From: an uncultured Clostridia bacterium
Lineage (GTDB): Bacteria > Bacillota > Clostridia > Oscillospirales > Oscillospiraceae
Assembly: GCA_945875335.1 (NCBI GenBank)
Contig: CAMCKD010000004.1
Location: 1-49,660, forward strand
Length of the DNA stretch: 49,660 nt
Reading direction: 5' to 3'
The notes under the pieces were generated by a model. The model had not been told where the DNA came from, ran no database searches, and saw only the letters and a list, made by a program, of their open reading frames with translations. Below, one piece after another: positions 26,627-33,936 of the stretch. The first letter of the stretch is position 1. Each line of letters opens with the position of its first letter. A program made the translations under genes and the position numbers.

Positions 26627-26656
26627 GCCAGTCCTTTCCTTTTTGCGTTTTGCCGG

Positions 26657-26685
26657 ATTATAGCAGTTTGGGGGAGGCGTGTCAA
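26657..26685 (-). promoter_or_regulatory. Sigma-A promoter of the acyltransferase gene
   Basis: Minus strand: TTGACA, 17 nt, TATAAT, both boxes exact, ending about 30 nt before the GTG start at 26626. Confidence 0.88.
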
Positions 26686-26751
26686 GGAGAATGACCCTGA
26701 GAATCGTGTTATTTCTTGAAAATTTACTAAAAAATCAGGAAACGCCTTCAA

Positions 26752-26787
26752 TTTGTCCCTATTTTGTCCTAGTTTGTATGATATAAT
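26752..26787 (+). promoter_or_regulatory. nrdJ promoter with TTTGTCC direct repeats
   Basis: TTTGTCC at 26752 and 26763 (11 bp apart), then 12 nt, then TATAAT at 26782-26787. A third weaker copy, TTTGTAT, begins at 26773. The second heptamer covers the -35 position, so an activator bound there could replace a -35 box. The start codon is 55 nt downstream. Confidence 0.8.
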
Positions 26788-26842
26788 CATGGTATTGAAT
26801 TTCTGCCCTGCCTTTGTTCAGGATACAAGAAGGAGGATCGCA

Positions 26843-29224
26843 ATGAAAATCATTTCGTTGGAAGAAAAGCATTTTCAGAAAGAGGTACTGGAATCGGAGA
26901 AGCCGGTATTGGTGGATTTCTATGCGGACTGGTGCCATAACTGTGAAGAATTTGCCGCTGTGATGGAGGCGCTGGCGGAGGAAATGACGGATGTGAAAAT
27001 CTGTATGGTCAACACCTCTGAAGCGGAGGAGCTTTCCCGGAAATACAACATCGAATACCTCCCCACTTGTCTCCTCTTTCAAAACGGCGAGGTAGCGGCG
27101 GCGTCCGAGGGAGCCGTGTCAAAGCAGGAAATCCTGAACCTGATGAAAGGGGAGGAGAGCGGGGAAGAGGGGAAAGGGCCTCTTCTGACCCCGGTGTTTC
27201 TGTCCAGATTCAAGCATACGCCCTCTCCTCTGGGTCAGTTGGGCTCCTTTGTATACACCCGCACCTATTCCCGGTATCTTCCCGACAAAATGCGGCGGGA
27301 GCTGTGGTGCGAGACGGTGCAGCGTGCCGTGGAATACAACTGCTCCCTGGCTCCCACCTCCCGGGAGGAGGCGGAGCTGCTTTATGAGAATATGTTTTAC
27401 CTGCGCCAGTTTGTTTCCGGCAGGACACTGTGGGTGGGAAATACCCCGGTGGCGGAAAGCTACCCCATGGCAAACTACAACTGCGCCTTCCAGGTGATCG
27501 ACAGCTACCACGCCTATCACGATTTGTTCTACCTCCTGATGCTGGGCTGTGGTGTGGGCGTCCGTGTTTTGAAAGAGGACGCCGGGAAGCTGCCAGAAAT
27601 CCGTACCGATGTGAAGCTCAAGCACAAGGAATACGAAGCGAAGGCAAAGCAGGACCGCCTGGAATACACGAATCTTATCTTTACCGGCGACACGGCAACC
27701 CTCACCATCGGAGATTCCAAGGAAGGCTGGGTGCAGGCGCTGGAGCATTACTTCACCCTTCTGACAAACCGGGAATACCGCAAGCTCCAGACCATTGTGG
27801 TGGAGTACGACAGCATCCGTCCCCGGGGGGAGCGTCTGAAAAGCTTTGGCGGTACGGCCAGCGGCTATGAATCCATGCAGACCATGCTGGAAAAGATTCA
27901 CAGGGTAATCACGCTAGCCGGAATCAAGAATTGGAGCACCTCTGTTCGGCTGGAGCCCATTCAGCTTCTGGATATTGCCAACATCATCGGGGAAAATGTG
28001 GTTTCCGGCGGTGTGCGCCGCACCTCGGAGATCGGGCTGGTGGATGCGGACGACGAGAAATGCATCCAGGCAAAAAGCAAGCTCTACCGGCAGGTGGACG
28101 GAAAATGGGAGCTGAATGCTTTCCTTTCTCACCGCCAGATGAGCAACAACTCGATTTATTACAGGTGCAGGCCCACCCGGGAGAAGCTTCACTGGCACCT
28201 GGAACAGATGCGCTATTCCGGGGAGCCGGGCTGGATCAACGAGGAGGCGGGTTTGAAGCGCCGCCCGGAATTTCGTGGCTGCAATCCCTGCGGAGAAATC
28301 CTGCTGGACAGCCATGGAATGTGCAATCTGACCACGGTGAATGTGATGGCGTTCGTCCGTGACGGGAAACTGGACGAGGCTGGGCTCCTGCTTGCCCAGC
28401 GGCTGTCCGCCCGGGCCGGGTACCGCATGACCTGCAAAAAGCTGGAAATCCATCAGTGGGATGAGGTGCAGCAGCGTGACCGGCTGATTGGCTGCTCCCT
28501 CACCGGCTGGCAGGACATGGTAAACGCGGTGGGGATGGACCGGCAGGCCCAGTGCAAGCTGCTGGAAGAGCTTCGCAGCGCTGCCCACCAGGCGGCGGAG
28601 GAAATCGCCCGGGAGCTGGGGCAGAAAGCGCCGCTGCTGGTCACAACGGTGAAGCCGGAGGGAACCCTCTCTCTGCTGCCCACGGTTTCCAGCGGCATCC
28701 ACTATTCCCACGCGCCCTTCTATATCCGCCGGGTGCGGATCAATGCCTCCGACCCGTTGTGCAAGGTCTGCGAGGAACTGGGGTATCCTGTGTACCCCGA
28801 GGTGGGACAGGACGCGCAAAGCTGCCGCACCAAGGTGGTGGAGTTCCCGGTGAAAGCCCCAAAGGGACGGGTGAAGGCCGATGTTTCCGCCATCGAACAG
28901 CTGGAAAATTACCGAATGTTCATGAAGCACTATGTGGATCACAACTGCTCCATCACCGTCCATGTGCGCAGTCACGAATGGGAAGCCGTGGAGCAATGGG
29001 TGTGGGACAACTGGGACGACATTGTGGCCCTGTCCTTTTTAAGCTTTGATGACAGCTTTTATGAGCTGATGCCCTACGAAGAAATTACGGAGGAAGAATA
29101 TGACCGGCGAAAGAACGCCATGAAGCCCTTCGAGCCCTTCCTGATTGCCAAATACGAGCAGGAGGAGACGGACCTGGACGTAGGCGCCAGCGAATGCCCC
29201 ACAGCAGTCTGCCCCAACCGATAA
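26843..29224 (+). CDS. nrdJ: Class II (B12-dependent) ribonucleotide reductase with fused thioredoxin
   Basis: A 793-aa fusion. Residues 1-105 are a thioredoxin domain with VLVDFYADWCHNC (WCxxC) and the cis-Pro turn YLPTCLLF. From about 125 it is a monomeric adenosylcobalamin-dependent ribonucleoside-triphosphate reductase of the Lactobacillus leichmannii type. Seen are the substrate-side Cys in NYNCAF, the radical centre GCNPCGEILLDSHGMCNLTT, KPEGTLSLLPTVSSG, and the C-terminal redox pair in ECPTAVCPNR. Thioredoxin normally re-reduces that pair in trans; here the reductant is tethered (inference). The ATG at 26843 follows AAGGAGG; the open frame upstream contains the promoter and is not coding. 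No cobalamin riboswitch was recognised. Confidence 0.93.
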   Translation: MKIISLEEKHFQKEVLESEKPVLVDFYADWCHNCEEFAAVMEALAEEMTDVKICMVNTSEAEELSRKYNIEYLPTCLLFQNGEVAAASEGAVSKQEILNLMKGEESGEEGKGPLLTPVFLSRFKHTPSPLGQLGSFVYTRTYSRYLPDKMRRELWCETVQRAVEYNCSLAPTSREEAELLYENMFYLRQFVSGRTLWVGNTPVAESYPMANYNCAFQVIDSYHAYHDLFYLLMLGCGVGVRVLKEDAGKLPEIRTDVKLKHKEYEAKAKQDRLEYTNLIFTGDTATLTIGDSKEGWVQALEHYFTLLTNREYRKLQTIVVEYDSIRPRGERLKSFGGTASGYESMQTMLEKIHRVITLAGIKNWSTSVRLEPIQLLDIANIIGENVVSGGVRRTSEIGLVDADDEKCIQAKSKLYRQVDGKWELNAFLSHRQMSNNSIYYRCRPTREKLHWHLEQMRYSGEPGWINEEAGLKRRPEFRGCNPCGEILLDSHGMCNLTTVNVMAFVRDGKLDEAGLLLAQRLSARAGYRMTCKKLEIHQWDEVQQRDRLIGCSLTGWQDMVNAVGMDRQAQCKLLEELRSAAHQAAEEIARELGQKAPLLVTTVKPEGTLSLLPTVSSGIHYSHAPFYIRRVRINASDPLCKVCEELGYPVYPEVGQDAQSCRTKVVEFPVKAPKGRVKADVSAIEQLENYRMFMKHYVDHNCSITVHVRSHEWEAVEQWVWDNWDDIVALSFLSFDDSFYELMPYEEITEEEYDRRKNAMKPFEPFLIAKYEQEETDLDVGASECPTAVCPNR

Positions 29225-29243
29225 TCCATCGGCTTTATGCAGT

Positions 29244-29316
29244 AAATTGTTGTTTGTCGTTTCGTAGGGCGGGGTCATGACCCCGCCCTACGAAACATCC
29301 CTATAAACAACAATTT
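29244..29316. repeat. 73-bp short form of the MITE-like family
   Basis: Ends AAATTGTTGTTT and AAACAACAATTT flank TTTCGTAGGGCGGGGTCATG and its complement. It combines the termini of the 20679/23043 elements with the palindrome of 3488-3607, linking the two groups. It lies 20 nt after nrdJ and could also act as its terminator-like stem. Confidence 0.85.
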
Positions 29317-29353
29317 GCCAGGTTCATTGCGAAAAAAGAAAAATTTTTGAAAT

Positions 29354-29383
29354 ACTGTAACAGTTTGCGTTCTGCTGCATATA
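29354..29383 (+). promoter_or_regulatory. Leader-peptide cluster promoter 1 (TGTAAC-N16-CATATA)
   Basis: TGTAAC at 29356, 16 nt, CATATA at 29378. ACTGTAACAGT (29354-29364) is a perfect 11-bp palindrome. The block from AAATTTTT to CAGTTAGAAAC is nearly the same upstream of 31933, and looser copies precede 33164 and 37914. It is the only good promoter candidate before the 29504-31220 genes. Confidence 0.6.
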
Positions 29384-29441
29384 TCCAGTTAGAAACCAAC
29401 ACAGCCGAAGATAGAAGCCCAGAAACAAGGAGAAAAAAACA

Positions 29442-29486
29442 ATGAAGCTTCGCCTTTATCGGCGCTTCCTGAATGAAATAACGTAG
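29442..29486 (+). CDS. Possible 14-codon upstream reading frame
   Basis: MKLRLYRRFLNEIT after AACAAGGAG, ending 17 nt before the start at 29504. GAAGC and GCTTC inside it can pair around a 16-nt loop. It may be a leader reading frame that tunes the operon, or chance. Confidence 0.25.
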   Translation: MKLRLYRRFLNEIT

Positions 29487-29503
29487 AAAAGGAGTCTATT
29501 GCG

Positions 29504-29794
29504 ATGAAAGAGTTTGAAAAAAGCAATGCGTTAAGCGACGAGCAGCTGGATGATGTCAGCGGGGGTATATGGAATATCAATGATCTGTTTCCCAATAATA
29601 TGGGTAATATTCCTCAGCAAAATGTTGTCAACAACAGGAATTGGATGGATAATCTTATTGACAACGATCCTTGGATCGTCATAGAAGCGGGATATGGTAA
29701 GGACGAAGATGGAGAATATACATACCAGATATCGTATAATAAGATAACAGGGGAAAAGCATGAAGAAAGAAGCTATCCTTCGGATAACTATTGA
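29504..29794 (+). CDS. Double-glycine leader peptide, Asn-rich core
   Basis: A 96-aa precursor with a short leader ending NALSDEQLDDVSGG (residues 8-21). The core of 75 residues has no Cys and is rich in Asn, Asp and Tyr (FPNNMGNIPQQNVVNNRNW, then DGEYTYQISYNKITGEKHEE). The last half looks like two beta strands. AAAGGAG lies 9 nt before the ATG. First gene of the run 29504-31220. The core is not recognised; the leader motif suggests export with cleavage after Gly-Gly. Confidence 0.8.
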   Translation: MKEFEKSNALSDEQLDDVSGGIWNINDLFPNNMGNIPQQNVVNNRNWMDNLIDNDPWIVIEAGYGKDEDGEYTYQISYNKITGEKHEERSYPSDNY

Positions 29795-29852
29795 GTTTCT
29801 GAATAGATGATAAATCAGTGAGACCGGCCTGAAAAAGAAGGGGGTAACACCA

Positions 29853-30158
29853 ATGAAAGTTGAAGAATTTTTTGAAAAGTATGAAGAAGACGAGCAGATG
29901 ATGGGGCAAATCATCGAAGCGTCAAAGGACGAGAACACCCTGCGGGAATTTCTGAGCAGCCATGGGGTTGCGGTTGCGCCCACTTCCGCCCGGAAGAGTG
30001 AATTGAGTGACGAGGAGCTGTCCGAGGTATCCGGCGGGAACTCCTCCCATGAATTGACGCAGTGTGTTCTTTCGTGTATAGAAAGGTACGGAGAACAAGA
30101 GGAGTATAAGTGCCAAGCGTGCATAGCAGAGTGTAGATTTTATTATATGCGCGGTTGA
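29853..30158 (+). CDS. Nif11-like leader peptide, twin CX3C core (paralog 1)
   Basis: A 101-aa precursor. Residues 1-62 are a Nif11-like leader: EEFFEKYEEDEQMMGQIIEA (4-23), LREFLSSHG, and the end SDEELSEVSGG. The 39-residue core has five Cys in CVLSC, then CQACIAEC, i.e. two CX3C motifs 14 residues apart plus one extra Cys, in helix-friendly sequence. Such twin CX3C spacing is typical of disulfide-linked helical hairpins (family knowledge from alpha-hairpinins and CX3C proteins). First of four tandem paralogs, each with its own ribosome binding site (here AAGGGGG). No modifying enzyme is nearby. Confidence 0.85.
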   Translation: MKVEEFFEKYEEDEQMMGQIIEASKDENTLREFLSSHGVAVAPTSARKSELSDEELSEVSGGNSSHELTQCVLSCIERYGEQEEYKCQACIAECRFYYMRG

Positions 30159-30212
30159 CTTTTCTCCCCAGGAGATATTGTACAAATAAAAGGTGAGAAA
30201 GGAGAAAAAGCA

Positions 30213-30506
30213 GTGAAAATAGAAGAATTTTTTGCAAAGTATGAAGAAGACGAGCAGATGATGGGGCAAATCCTCGAAGCATCCAAGGACGAGAACACCC
30301 TGGTGGAATTCCTGGGCAGCCACGGCGTTGAGGTCGAACCCGCTGGCAGCAAGAAGGAACTGAGTGATGAGGAAATGTCTCAAGCGGCAGGAGGGCATGC
30401 AATTTCCGCAGATAAATGCAAGATGTATTGTGAAGGTATGTATTTTGGGAATGAAGAAGCTCTGAAAAACTGCATAGAATGGTGCAAGAAAACAGCCTCT
30501 TCTTGA
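30213..30506 (+). CDS. Nif11-like leader peptide, twin CX3C core (paralog 2)
   Basis: A 97-aa precursor. The leader (1-61) differs from its neighbours at few places and ends ELSDEEMSQAAGG. The core has exactly four Cys: CKMYC, 13 residues (EGMYFGNEEALKN), CIEWC, then a Lys-rich tail. This is the clearest helix-turn-helix reading of the set. GAGAAAGGAG precedes the start, and the gap from paralog 1 is 54 nt. Confidence 0.87.
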   Translation: MKIEEFFAKYEEDEQMMGQILEASKDENTLVEFLGSHGVEVEPAGSKKELSDEEMSQAAGGHAISADKCKMYCEGMYFGNEEALKNCIEWCKKTASS

Positions 30507-30592
30507 TCACAAATCAGTGCTTCAATAATACATTCAGGATCATGGTCAAATTCATAACCGCTCATGGATAAAAATAAGAGAGGAGTATAAAA

Positions 30593-30889
30593 ATGAAAGT
30601 AGAAGAATTTTTTGCAAAGTATGAAGAGGACGAGCAGATGATAGGGCAAATCCTCGAAGCGTCAAAGGACGAGAACACCCTGCGGGAATTTCTGAGCAGC
30701 CATGGCGTTGAGGTCGTACCCGCATCCGGCGGGAAGCAGGAACTGAGTGATGAGGAAATGTCCCATGTGGCGGGAGGGGGAAGTGATTCGATTTTCCCTA
30801 GCACGCCTGGATGTCTGGTGGCTTGTCAAACGCTTACAAACACAACATTAAGGGCAGCATGCAAAGCGGCATGTGTGTTTCGGCCGTAA
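30593..30889 (+). CDS. Nif11-like leader peptide, twin CX3C core (paralog 3)
   Basis: A 98-aa precursor with the leader ending ELSDEEMSHVAGGG. Core: a short Ser/Pro stretch, CLVAC, 11 residues, CKAAC, VFRP. The second motif and the CKAACV ending are the same as in paralog 4, so these two are the most recent duplicates. AGAGAGGAG lies upstream of the ATG. Four Cys only, so two disulfides are possible. Confidence 0.87.
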   Translation: MKVEEFFAKYEEDEQMIGQILEASKDENTLREFLSSHGVEVVPASGGKQELSDEEMSHVAGGGSDSIFPSTPGCLVACQTLTNTTLRAACKAACVFRP

Positions 30890-30938
30890 ACCTGTGGGTA
30901 AAAACCGCGAATGGATTCAAAAAATGGAGAGAAAAACA

Positions 30939-31220
30939 ATGAAAGTTGAAGAATTTTTCGCTAAGTATGAAGAAGACGAGCAGATGATGGGGCAAATCAT
31001 CGAAGCATCCAAGGACGAGAACACGCTGTTTGAGTTTCTGAGCAGCCACGGCGTTGAGGTCGTGCCCGCATCCGGCGGGAAGCAGGAACTGAGTGATGAG
31101 GAAATGTCCAATGTGGCGGGAGGCGGAATTTCCACGCCTGAATGTCTTTCTGCTTGTCAGAAGCTCCCAGAAGGACCAATGAAGACGGCATGCAAGGCAG
31201 CGTGTGTGTATTATCCGTAA
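30939..31220 (+). CDS. Nif11-like leader peptide, twin CX3C core (paralog 4)
   Basis: A 93-aa precursor. The start at 30939 is chosen because the Nif11-like leader begins there (MKVEEFFAKYEEDEQMMGQI) after GGAGAG; the frame is open 22 codons further upstream without a site. The leader ends EMSNVAGGG. Core: ISTPE, CLSAC, 11 residues, CKAAC, VYYP. Shortest core of the four. Confidence 0.87.
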   Translation: MKVEEFFAKYEEDEQMMGQIIEASKDENTLFEFLSSHGVEVVPASGGKQELSDEEMSNVAGGGISTPECLSACQKLPEGPMKTACKAACVYYP

Positions 31221-31337
31221 ACCTGTGGCAATTGACGCAAAGTGGGCCAAGAAAAATGATTTTTGTAAATACTCCCGCTGGATGGAGCGGTCAAACAGGC
31301 TGAGTATTCCAGGGAGAAAAAATAGGAGGACATATTT

Positions 31338-31778
31338 ATGGAAGTATTCATTTCCGGCAGCCTGATGGCTGCAAGCTCGACAATCCGTCTGGCGTTTGTT
31401 GTGCTCAACTTCTTCGGACTGTACCGCGTTTTCCAGAAGATGGGCATGCCGGGCTGGAAGGGCATCGTCCCCTTCTACAACATGTACAACCTCTTCGACA
31501 AGGTCTGGGAAAGCAAGCAATTCTGGGGATGCCTGTTGGCACAGATCCTTCTGGCGATTCCCATGGGTGATGCCTCCAGCCTGCTGGTCAGCTTGACAGA
31601 CCTGGCTTTGTGGGTGCTGCTCATTGTGGTAGAAATGAAGCTGTACATCGCCCTGGCCAAGGCCTTCGGCAAGGGCACCGGCTTCGGCGTGCTCACCTTC
31701 TTCTTCGCTCCCATCTGTCTGGCGATTCTGGGCTTCGGCAGTTCGGAGTATAACGGCGCAAAAAAGACAGGCTTCTGA
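31338..31778 (+). CDS. DUF5684-type small integral membrane protein
   Basis: A 146-aa membrane protein with about four hydrophobic segments (9-30, 58-75, 80-105, 112-130). The motif GMPGWKGIVPFYNMYNLF after the first helix is the hallmark of DUF5684-like proteins, some of which are annotated near signal peptidases; their function is not known. TAGGAGG precedes the ATG. It sits inside the leader-peptide cluster on the same strand and is closed by its own terminator, so a role in peptide export or immunity is possible but unproven. Confidence 0.8.
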   Translation: MEVFISGSLMAASSTIRLAFVVLNFFGLYRVFQKMGMPGWKGIVPFYNMYNLFDKVWESKQFWGCLLAQILLAIPMGDASSLLVSLTDLALWVLLIVVEMKLYIALAKAFGKGTGFGVLTFFFAPICLAILGFGSSEYNGAKKTGF

Positions 31779-31785
31779 CAGGAAG

Positions 31786-31824
31786 AAAGAGCAGCCGGTT
31801 TCAAGGAGATCGGCTGCTCTTTTC
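31786..31824 (+). terminator. Terminator after the DUF5684 gene
   Basis: AAAGAGCAGCCG, 13-nt loop, CGGCTGCTCTTTTC, just after the stop at 31778. It splits the cluster into an upstream unit and one starting at the 31859 promoter. Confidence 0.9.
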
Positions 31825-31858
31825 ATGAAAGCAAAAAAAGAAATTTTTTTGAAAATGC

Positions 31859-31886
31859 TGTAACAGTTTCCATTCTGCTGCATATT
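31859..31886 (+). promoter_or_regulatory. Leader-peptide cluster promoter 2 (TGTAAC-N16-CATATT)
   Basis: TGTAAC, 16 nt, CATATT. The 60 nt around it nearly copy the 29354 site, including AAATTTTT, CTGTAACAGTTT, TTCTGCTGCATAT and CCAGTTAGAAAC. It lies about 45 nt upstream of the start at 31933. Confidence 0.65.
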
Positions 31887-31932
31887 TCCAGTTAGAAACA
31901 AAGCACAACCGAAGCGATGAAAGGAGAACATC

Positions 31933-32268
31933 ATGGAAAACATGAAGGCAACCCCCTTGGACGATGAAGCGCTGGAGGACGCTGCCGGAGGGTATCTGCA
32001 GGTTTCGAAGTGGGTTCAGTATGTGTCTGGCTCCATCCTTCCCCCCTTATATAACCTGGCCTCCAGCGCCAATGGAAATGACAAAAGCATCATCGATGGC
32101 ATTATTTCCACCCTGCGCAGCACCACCGTCCCCGGTGCGGCAGTCGCCCAGCCGGTGAAAAACCTGTGGTACAGCTTCAATTCCTCGGCCTTCCAGGACA
32201 GTCGTATCCGCGACCAGGTTTCCGGTCTGCTGCAAAGCGCCTATCAGTACATCGTTTCCAACAGCTGA
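31933..32268 (+). CDS. Double-glycine leader peptide, helical Ser/Leu-rich core
   Basis: A 111-aa precursor. The leader MENMKATPLDDEALEDAAGG has the acidic DDEALEDAAGG end. The 91-residue core has no Cys and alternates hydrophobic and small residues (VSKWVQYVSGSILPPLYNLA, SIIDGIISTLR, QVSGLLQSAYQYIVSN), which fits amphipathic helices. AAAGGAG precedes the ATG. It could be an unmodified bacteriocin-like or secreted helical protein; no family was recognised. Confidence 0.8.
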   Translation: MENMKATPLDDEALEDAAGGYLQVSKWVQYVSGSILPPLYNLASSANGNDKSIIDGIISTLRSTTVPGAAVAQPVKNLWYSFNSSAFQDSRIRDQVSGLLQSAYQYIVSNS

Positions 32269-32398
32269 ACACCGGTTTGACAGATATGTCATCCATCCAT
32301 AGGAAGGTTCATCACCGCTTTTCAGAATACAATTGGAGCATCAATGGAATGATACCCGCAGCAGAAGGCAAAATCATCAAATCAAGGAGGATACGATT

Positions 32399-32605
32399 AT
32401 GACAGAAAAAGAAAACGGTCAGAACGTGACGCAGCTGACGGATGAGGAAATAGAATCAGTCAATGGCGGAGATGGTGCCTTCTCCAACATTGAATATGTT
32501 CGTTGCATCAAGTGCAATCGGGCAATGGGTGTGCGCCAGCCCGGGGAGAAAGCGACAGGTTTTTGTGCTCGGTGTGTGAAAAAATATAAATATAAAGTGA
32601 AATAG
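32399..32605 (+). CDS. Double-glycine leader peptide, zinc-ribbon core
   Basis: A 68-aa precursor starting at 32399 after AAGGAGG. The leader ends TQLTDEEIESVNGG (residue 24). The core holds two CxxC knuckles, VRCIKCNRAMGV and GFCARCVKKYKYKVK, 16 residues apart, a zinc-ribbon pattern, with a basic tail. A metal-binding mini-protein behind an export leader is unexpected. It might alternatively form disulfides outside the cell. Confidence 0.8.
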   Translation: MTEKENGQNVTQLTDEEIESVNGGDGAFSNIEYVRCIKCNRAMGVRQPGEKATGFCARCVKKYKYKVK

Positions 32606-32705
32606 CGCTCAAGGAACATCACCGGCTTCTGCCGATCAGCATCAGAATAGCAAACAGCCTATTGCGATAAGCAGAAAACAAAATCATAAATTGGGGGAAC
32701 ATATC

Positions 32706-32792
32706 ATGTCAGAAATGCAGAAAGAGCTGATAGGAAGTCAAATCAGTTTGATTAAGAAAGGAACATCACCATGGAAAAGGAAAAAATGCTGA
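32706..32792 (+). CDS. Possible 28-codon reading frame overlapping the next start
   Basis: MSEMQKELIGSQISLIKKGT and on, after GGGGGA. It runs through the ribosome binding site and first codons of the gene at 32771 and stops at 32792. This layout would allow translational coupling. No leader motif; it could be chance. Confidence 0.3.
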   Translation: MSEMQKELIGSQISLIKKGTSPWKRKKC

Positions 32793-33028
32793 ATGAAATC
32801 CCCGATGATGCGCTGAAAGCAGTGAACGGCGGCTATGCAGGCCTGACGAGAGGAAGCTATGTCACCGTGGAGGATTCCTCCGGTTATTGGCGGCGGGGCA
32901 AGATCGTCTGTTTGGGCACACAAACCGAAGGAGGAATCACCAGACAATGTTATTATGTTGAATTCAACGACGGAATATCGCCAAATGTAGCTCAGGTTTT
33001 CCCCTATCAGATCGTTAGAGTTGGATAG
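32771..33028 (+). CDS. Double-glycine leader peptide, small beta-barrel-like core
   Basis: An 85-aa precursor with leader MEKEKMLNEIPDDALKAVNGG. The core (64 residues) reads as short strands: RGSYVTVEDSSGYWRRGKIV, RQCYYVEFNDG, AQVFPYQIVRVG. The pattern of a basic strand, a CxYYVEFNDG turn and a final QIVRV resembles SH3/Tudor-like barrels. The same layout recurs in the minus-strand peptide at 37612-37914 (GNKVKF, YAIKVNYYTG, PQHRIRF), so the two are likely paralogs. AAGAAAGGA lies upstream. Confidence 0.8.
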   Translation: MEKEKMLNEIPDDALKAVNGGYAGLTRGSYVTVEDSSGYWRRGKIVCLGTQTEGGITRQCYYVEFNDGISPNVAQVFPYQIVRVG

Positions 33029-33093
33029 TGGAATGTGACCTGCTGAACCGTATTGCAGTCAAAGGAGCATCGACTATACAAAAAGCAGATTAT

Positions 33094-33120
33094 TGTAACG
33101 TCCACCGTTTGGCGCATATA
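33094..33120 (+). promoter_or_regulatory. Leader-peptide promoter 3 (TGTAAC-N15-CATATA)
   Basis: TGTAAC, 15 nt, CATATA, followed by AACAGACAGAAGGAAAAATA. From AGCAGA to the start codon the region aligns closely with the one upstream of 37914, so the two genes share both promoter and leader by duplication. Confidence 0.6.
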
Positions 33121-33163
33121 AACAGACAGAAGGAAAAATACCACAAAAGAAAGGATGTCAATG

Positions 33164-33518
33164 ATGGAAAACGAAAAAAAAAATTCCCACCGAAGCGCAG
33201 GAGCTGCCCGATGAAATGCTGAATCAGGTATCCGGCGGATTAAATACACGCAGCATTTTACTACGCAAGGAACCAACATGGGGAGGCATCCGGAACGTCT
33301 ATGCTGTTTATCAGTGGAAGGGCACCGACGAATACAAGAAATATCTGTGCCCGAATTGCCACCGCCCGGTGCATCCAGGCAGCTGGGGACGCTTCTACTG
33401 CGACCCCTGCGATGAAAGCTGGTTCTGTGAATCAAATCTGGAAATGAACATGGCTGGGGGCTGGGTATACACTCATGAACACTCCAGCATTCCGGCTGAT
33501 CCGGGTATCGTCCGCTGA
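33164..33518 (+). pseudogene. Double-glycine leader peptide with zinc-ribbon core, frameshifted in an A10 run
   Basis: From the ATG at 33164 (a second ATG lies at 33161) the frame reads MENEK and then enters ten A residues (33174-33183); with ten it soon stops. With nine A it would read on as KIPTEAQELPDEMLNQVSGG, the family leader, into a core with CPNCHRPVHPGSWGRFYCDPC (a zinc ribbon), broken here as CPNC and CDPC. The start of the leader copies that of the gene at 37914 (MENEK). Options are a true frameshift, slippage of polymerase or ribosome on the A run restoring the frame in some products, or a sequencing error. Without the shift, only MLNQVSGG from 33216 is in frame. Confidence 0.7.
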
Positions 33519-33642
33519 AATGTGCCAGTGCTCTGCCCTTTGAATGTAATCGCAAAATGGCATCAAAACAGAGAGCGAAATCCCGAATAAAGGCAGAGTT
33601 TTCTGTGCCAGAAAACACGGAAAAATATACAAGGAAAGGAAG

Positions 33643-33846
33643 ATGGCCATGGAAAAGGTGGAAGCCCTGCTGGAGCAGGCAGCTCAGAGCAGCAAGCTGA
33701 CGGGATGGAACGATTCTTTGCAATGGCTGGTGAATTCCACCCTTTCCCGTTTTCAAGCCGCCCAGGAGCTGTCGGACGAGTCGCTTTCCTTATTGGCGGC
33801 AGGCACCCGGCTCCCCCAGCCGGAAGAGAAAAACACAGAAAAATAG
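33643..33846 (+). CDS. Leader-type peptide with a very short C-terminal tail
   Basis: A 67-aa peptide. Residues 45-54 read AQELSDESLS and lead into LLAAG, matching the leader of the gene at 37914 (AQELSDESLDAITGG) but ending Ala-Gly. Only 13 residues follow: TRLPQPEEKNTEK. The N-terminal 40 residues look helical (VEALLEQAAQSS, LQWLVNSTLSRF). The product is thus almost all leader. It lies 90 nt upstream of the response-regulator gene on the same strand. A short released peptide could be a signal (inference). AAGGAAAGGAAG precedes the ATG. Confidence 0.65.
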   Translation: MAMEKVEALLEQAAQSSKLTGWNDSLQWLVNSTLSRFQAAQELSDESLSLLAAGTRLPQPEEKNTEK

Positions 33847-33936
33847 CCCTGCGCGTATGGCAGATGAATGGGGACAAGGCATCTTTGGGATTCCTTCGCT
33901 GCCCCAATTGACAAAGAGGCGGAAGGAGAAGGCGGC

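Noticed and set aside
26627..26842. Cobalamin riboswitch before nrdJ
   Set aside because: The leader between the -10 box and the start is only 55 nt, too short, and no B12-box-like sequence is seen.
27914..28996. A 360-codon frame antisense to nrdJ
   Set aside because: The sense strand carries all catalytic motifs of the reductase; the antisense product is His/Gln-rich without recognisable features.
29853..31220. CRISPR-like repeat array
   Set aside because: The regular near-identical blocks are the leader halves of four paralogous genes, each in frame with its own ribosome binding site.
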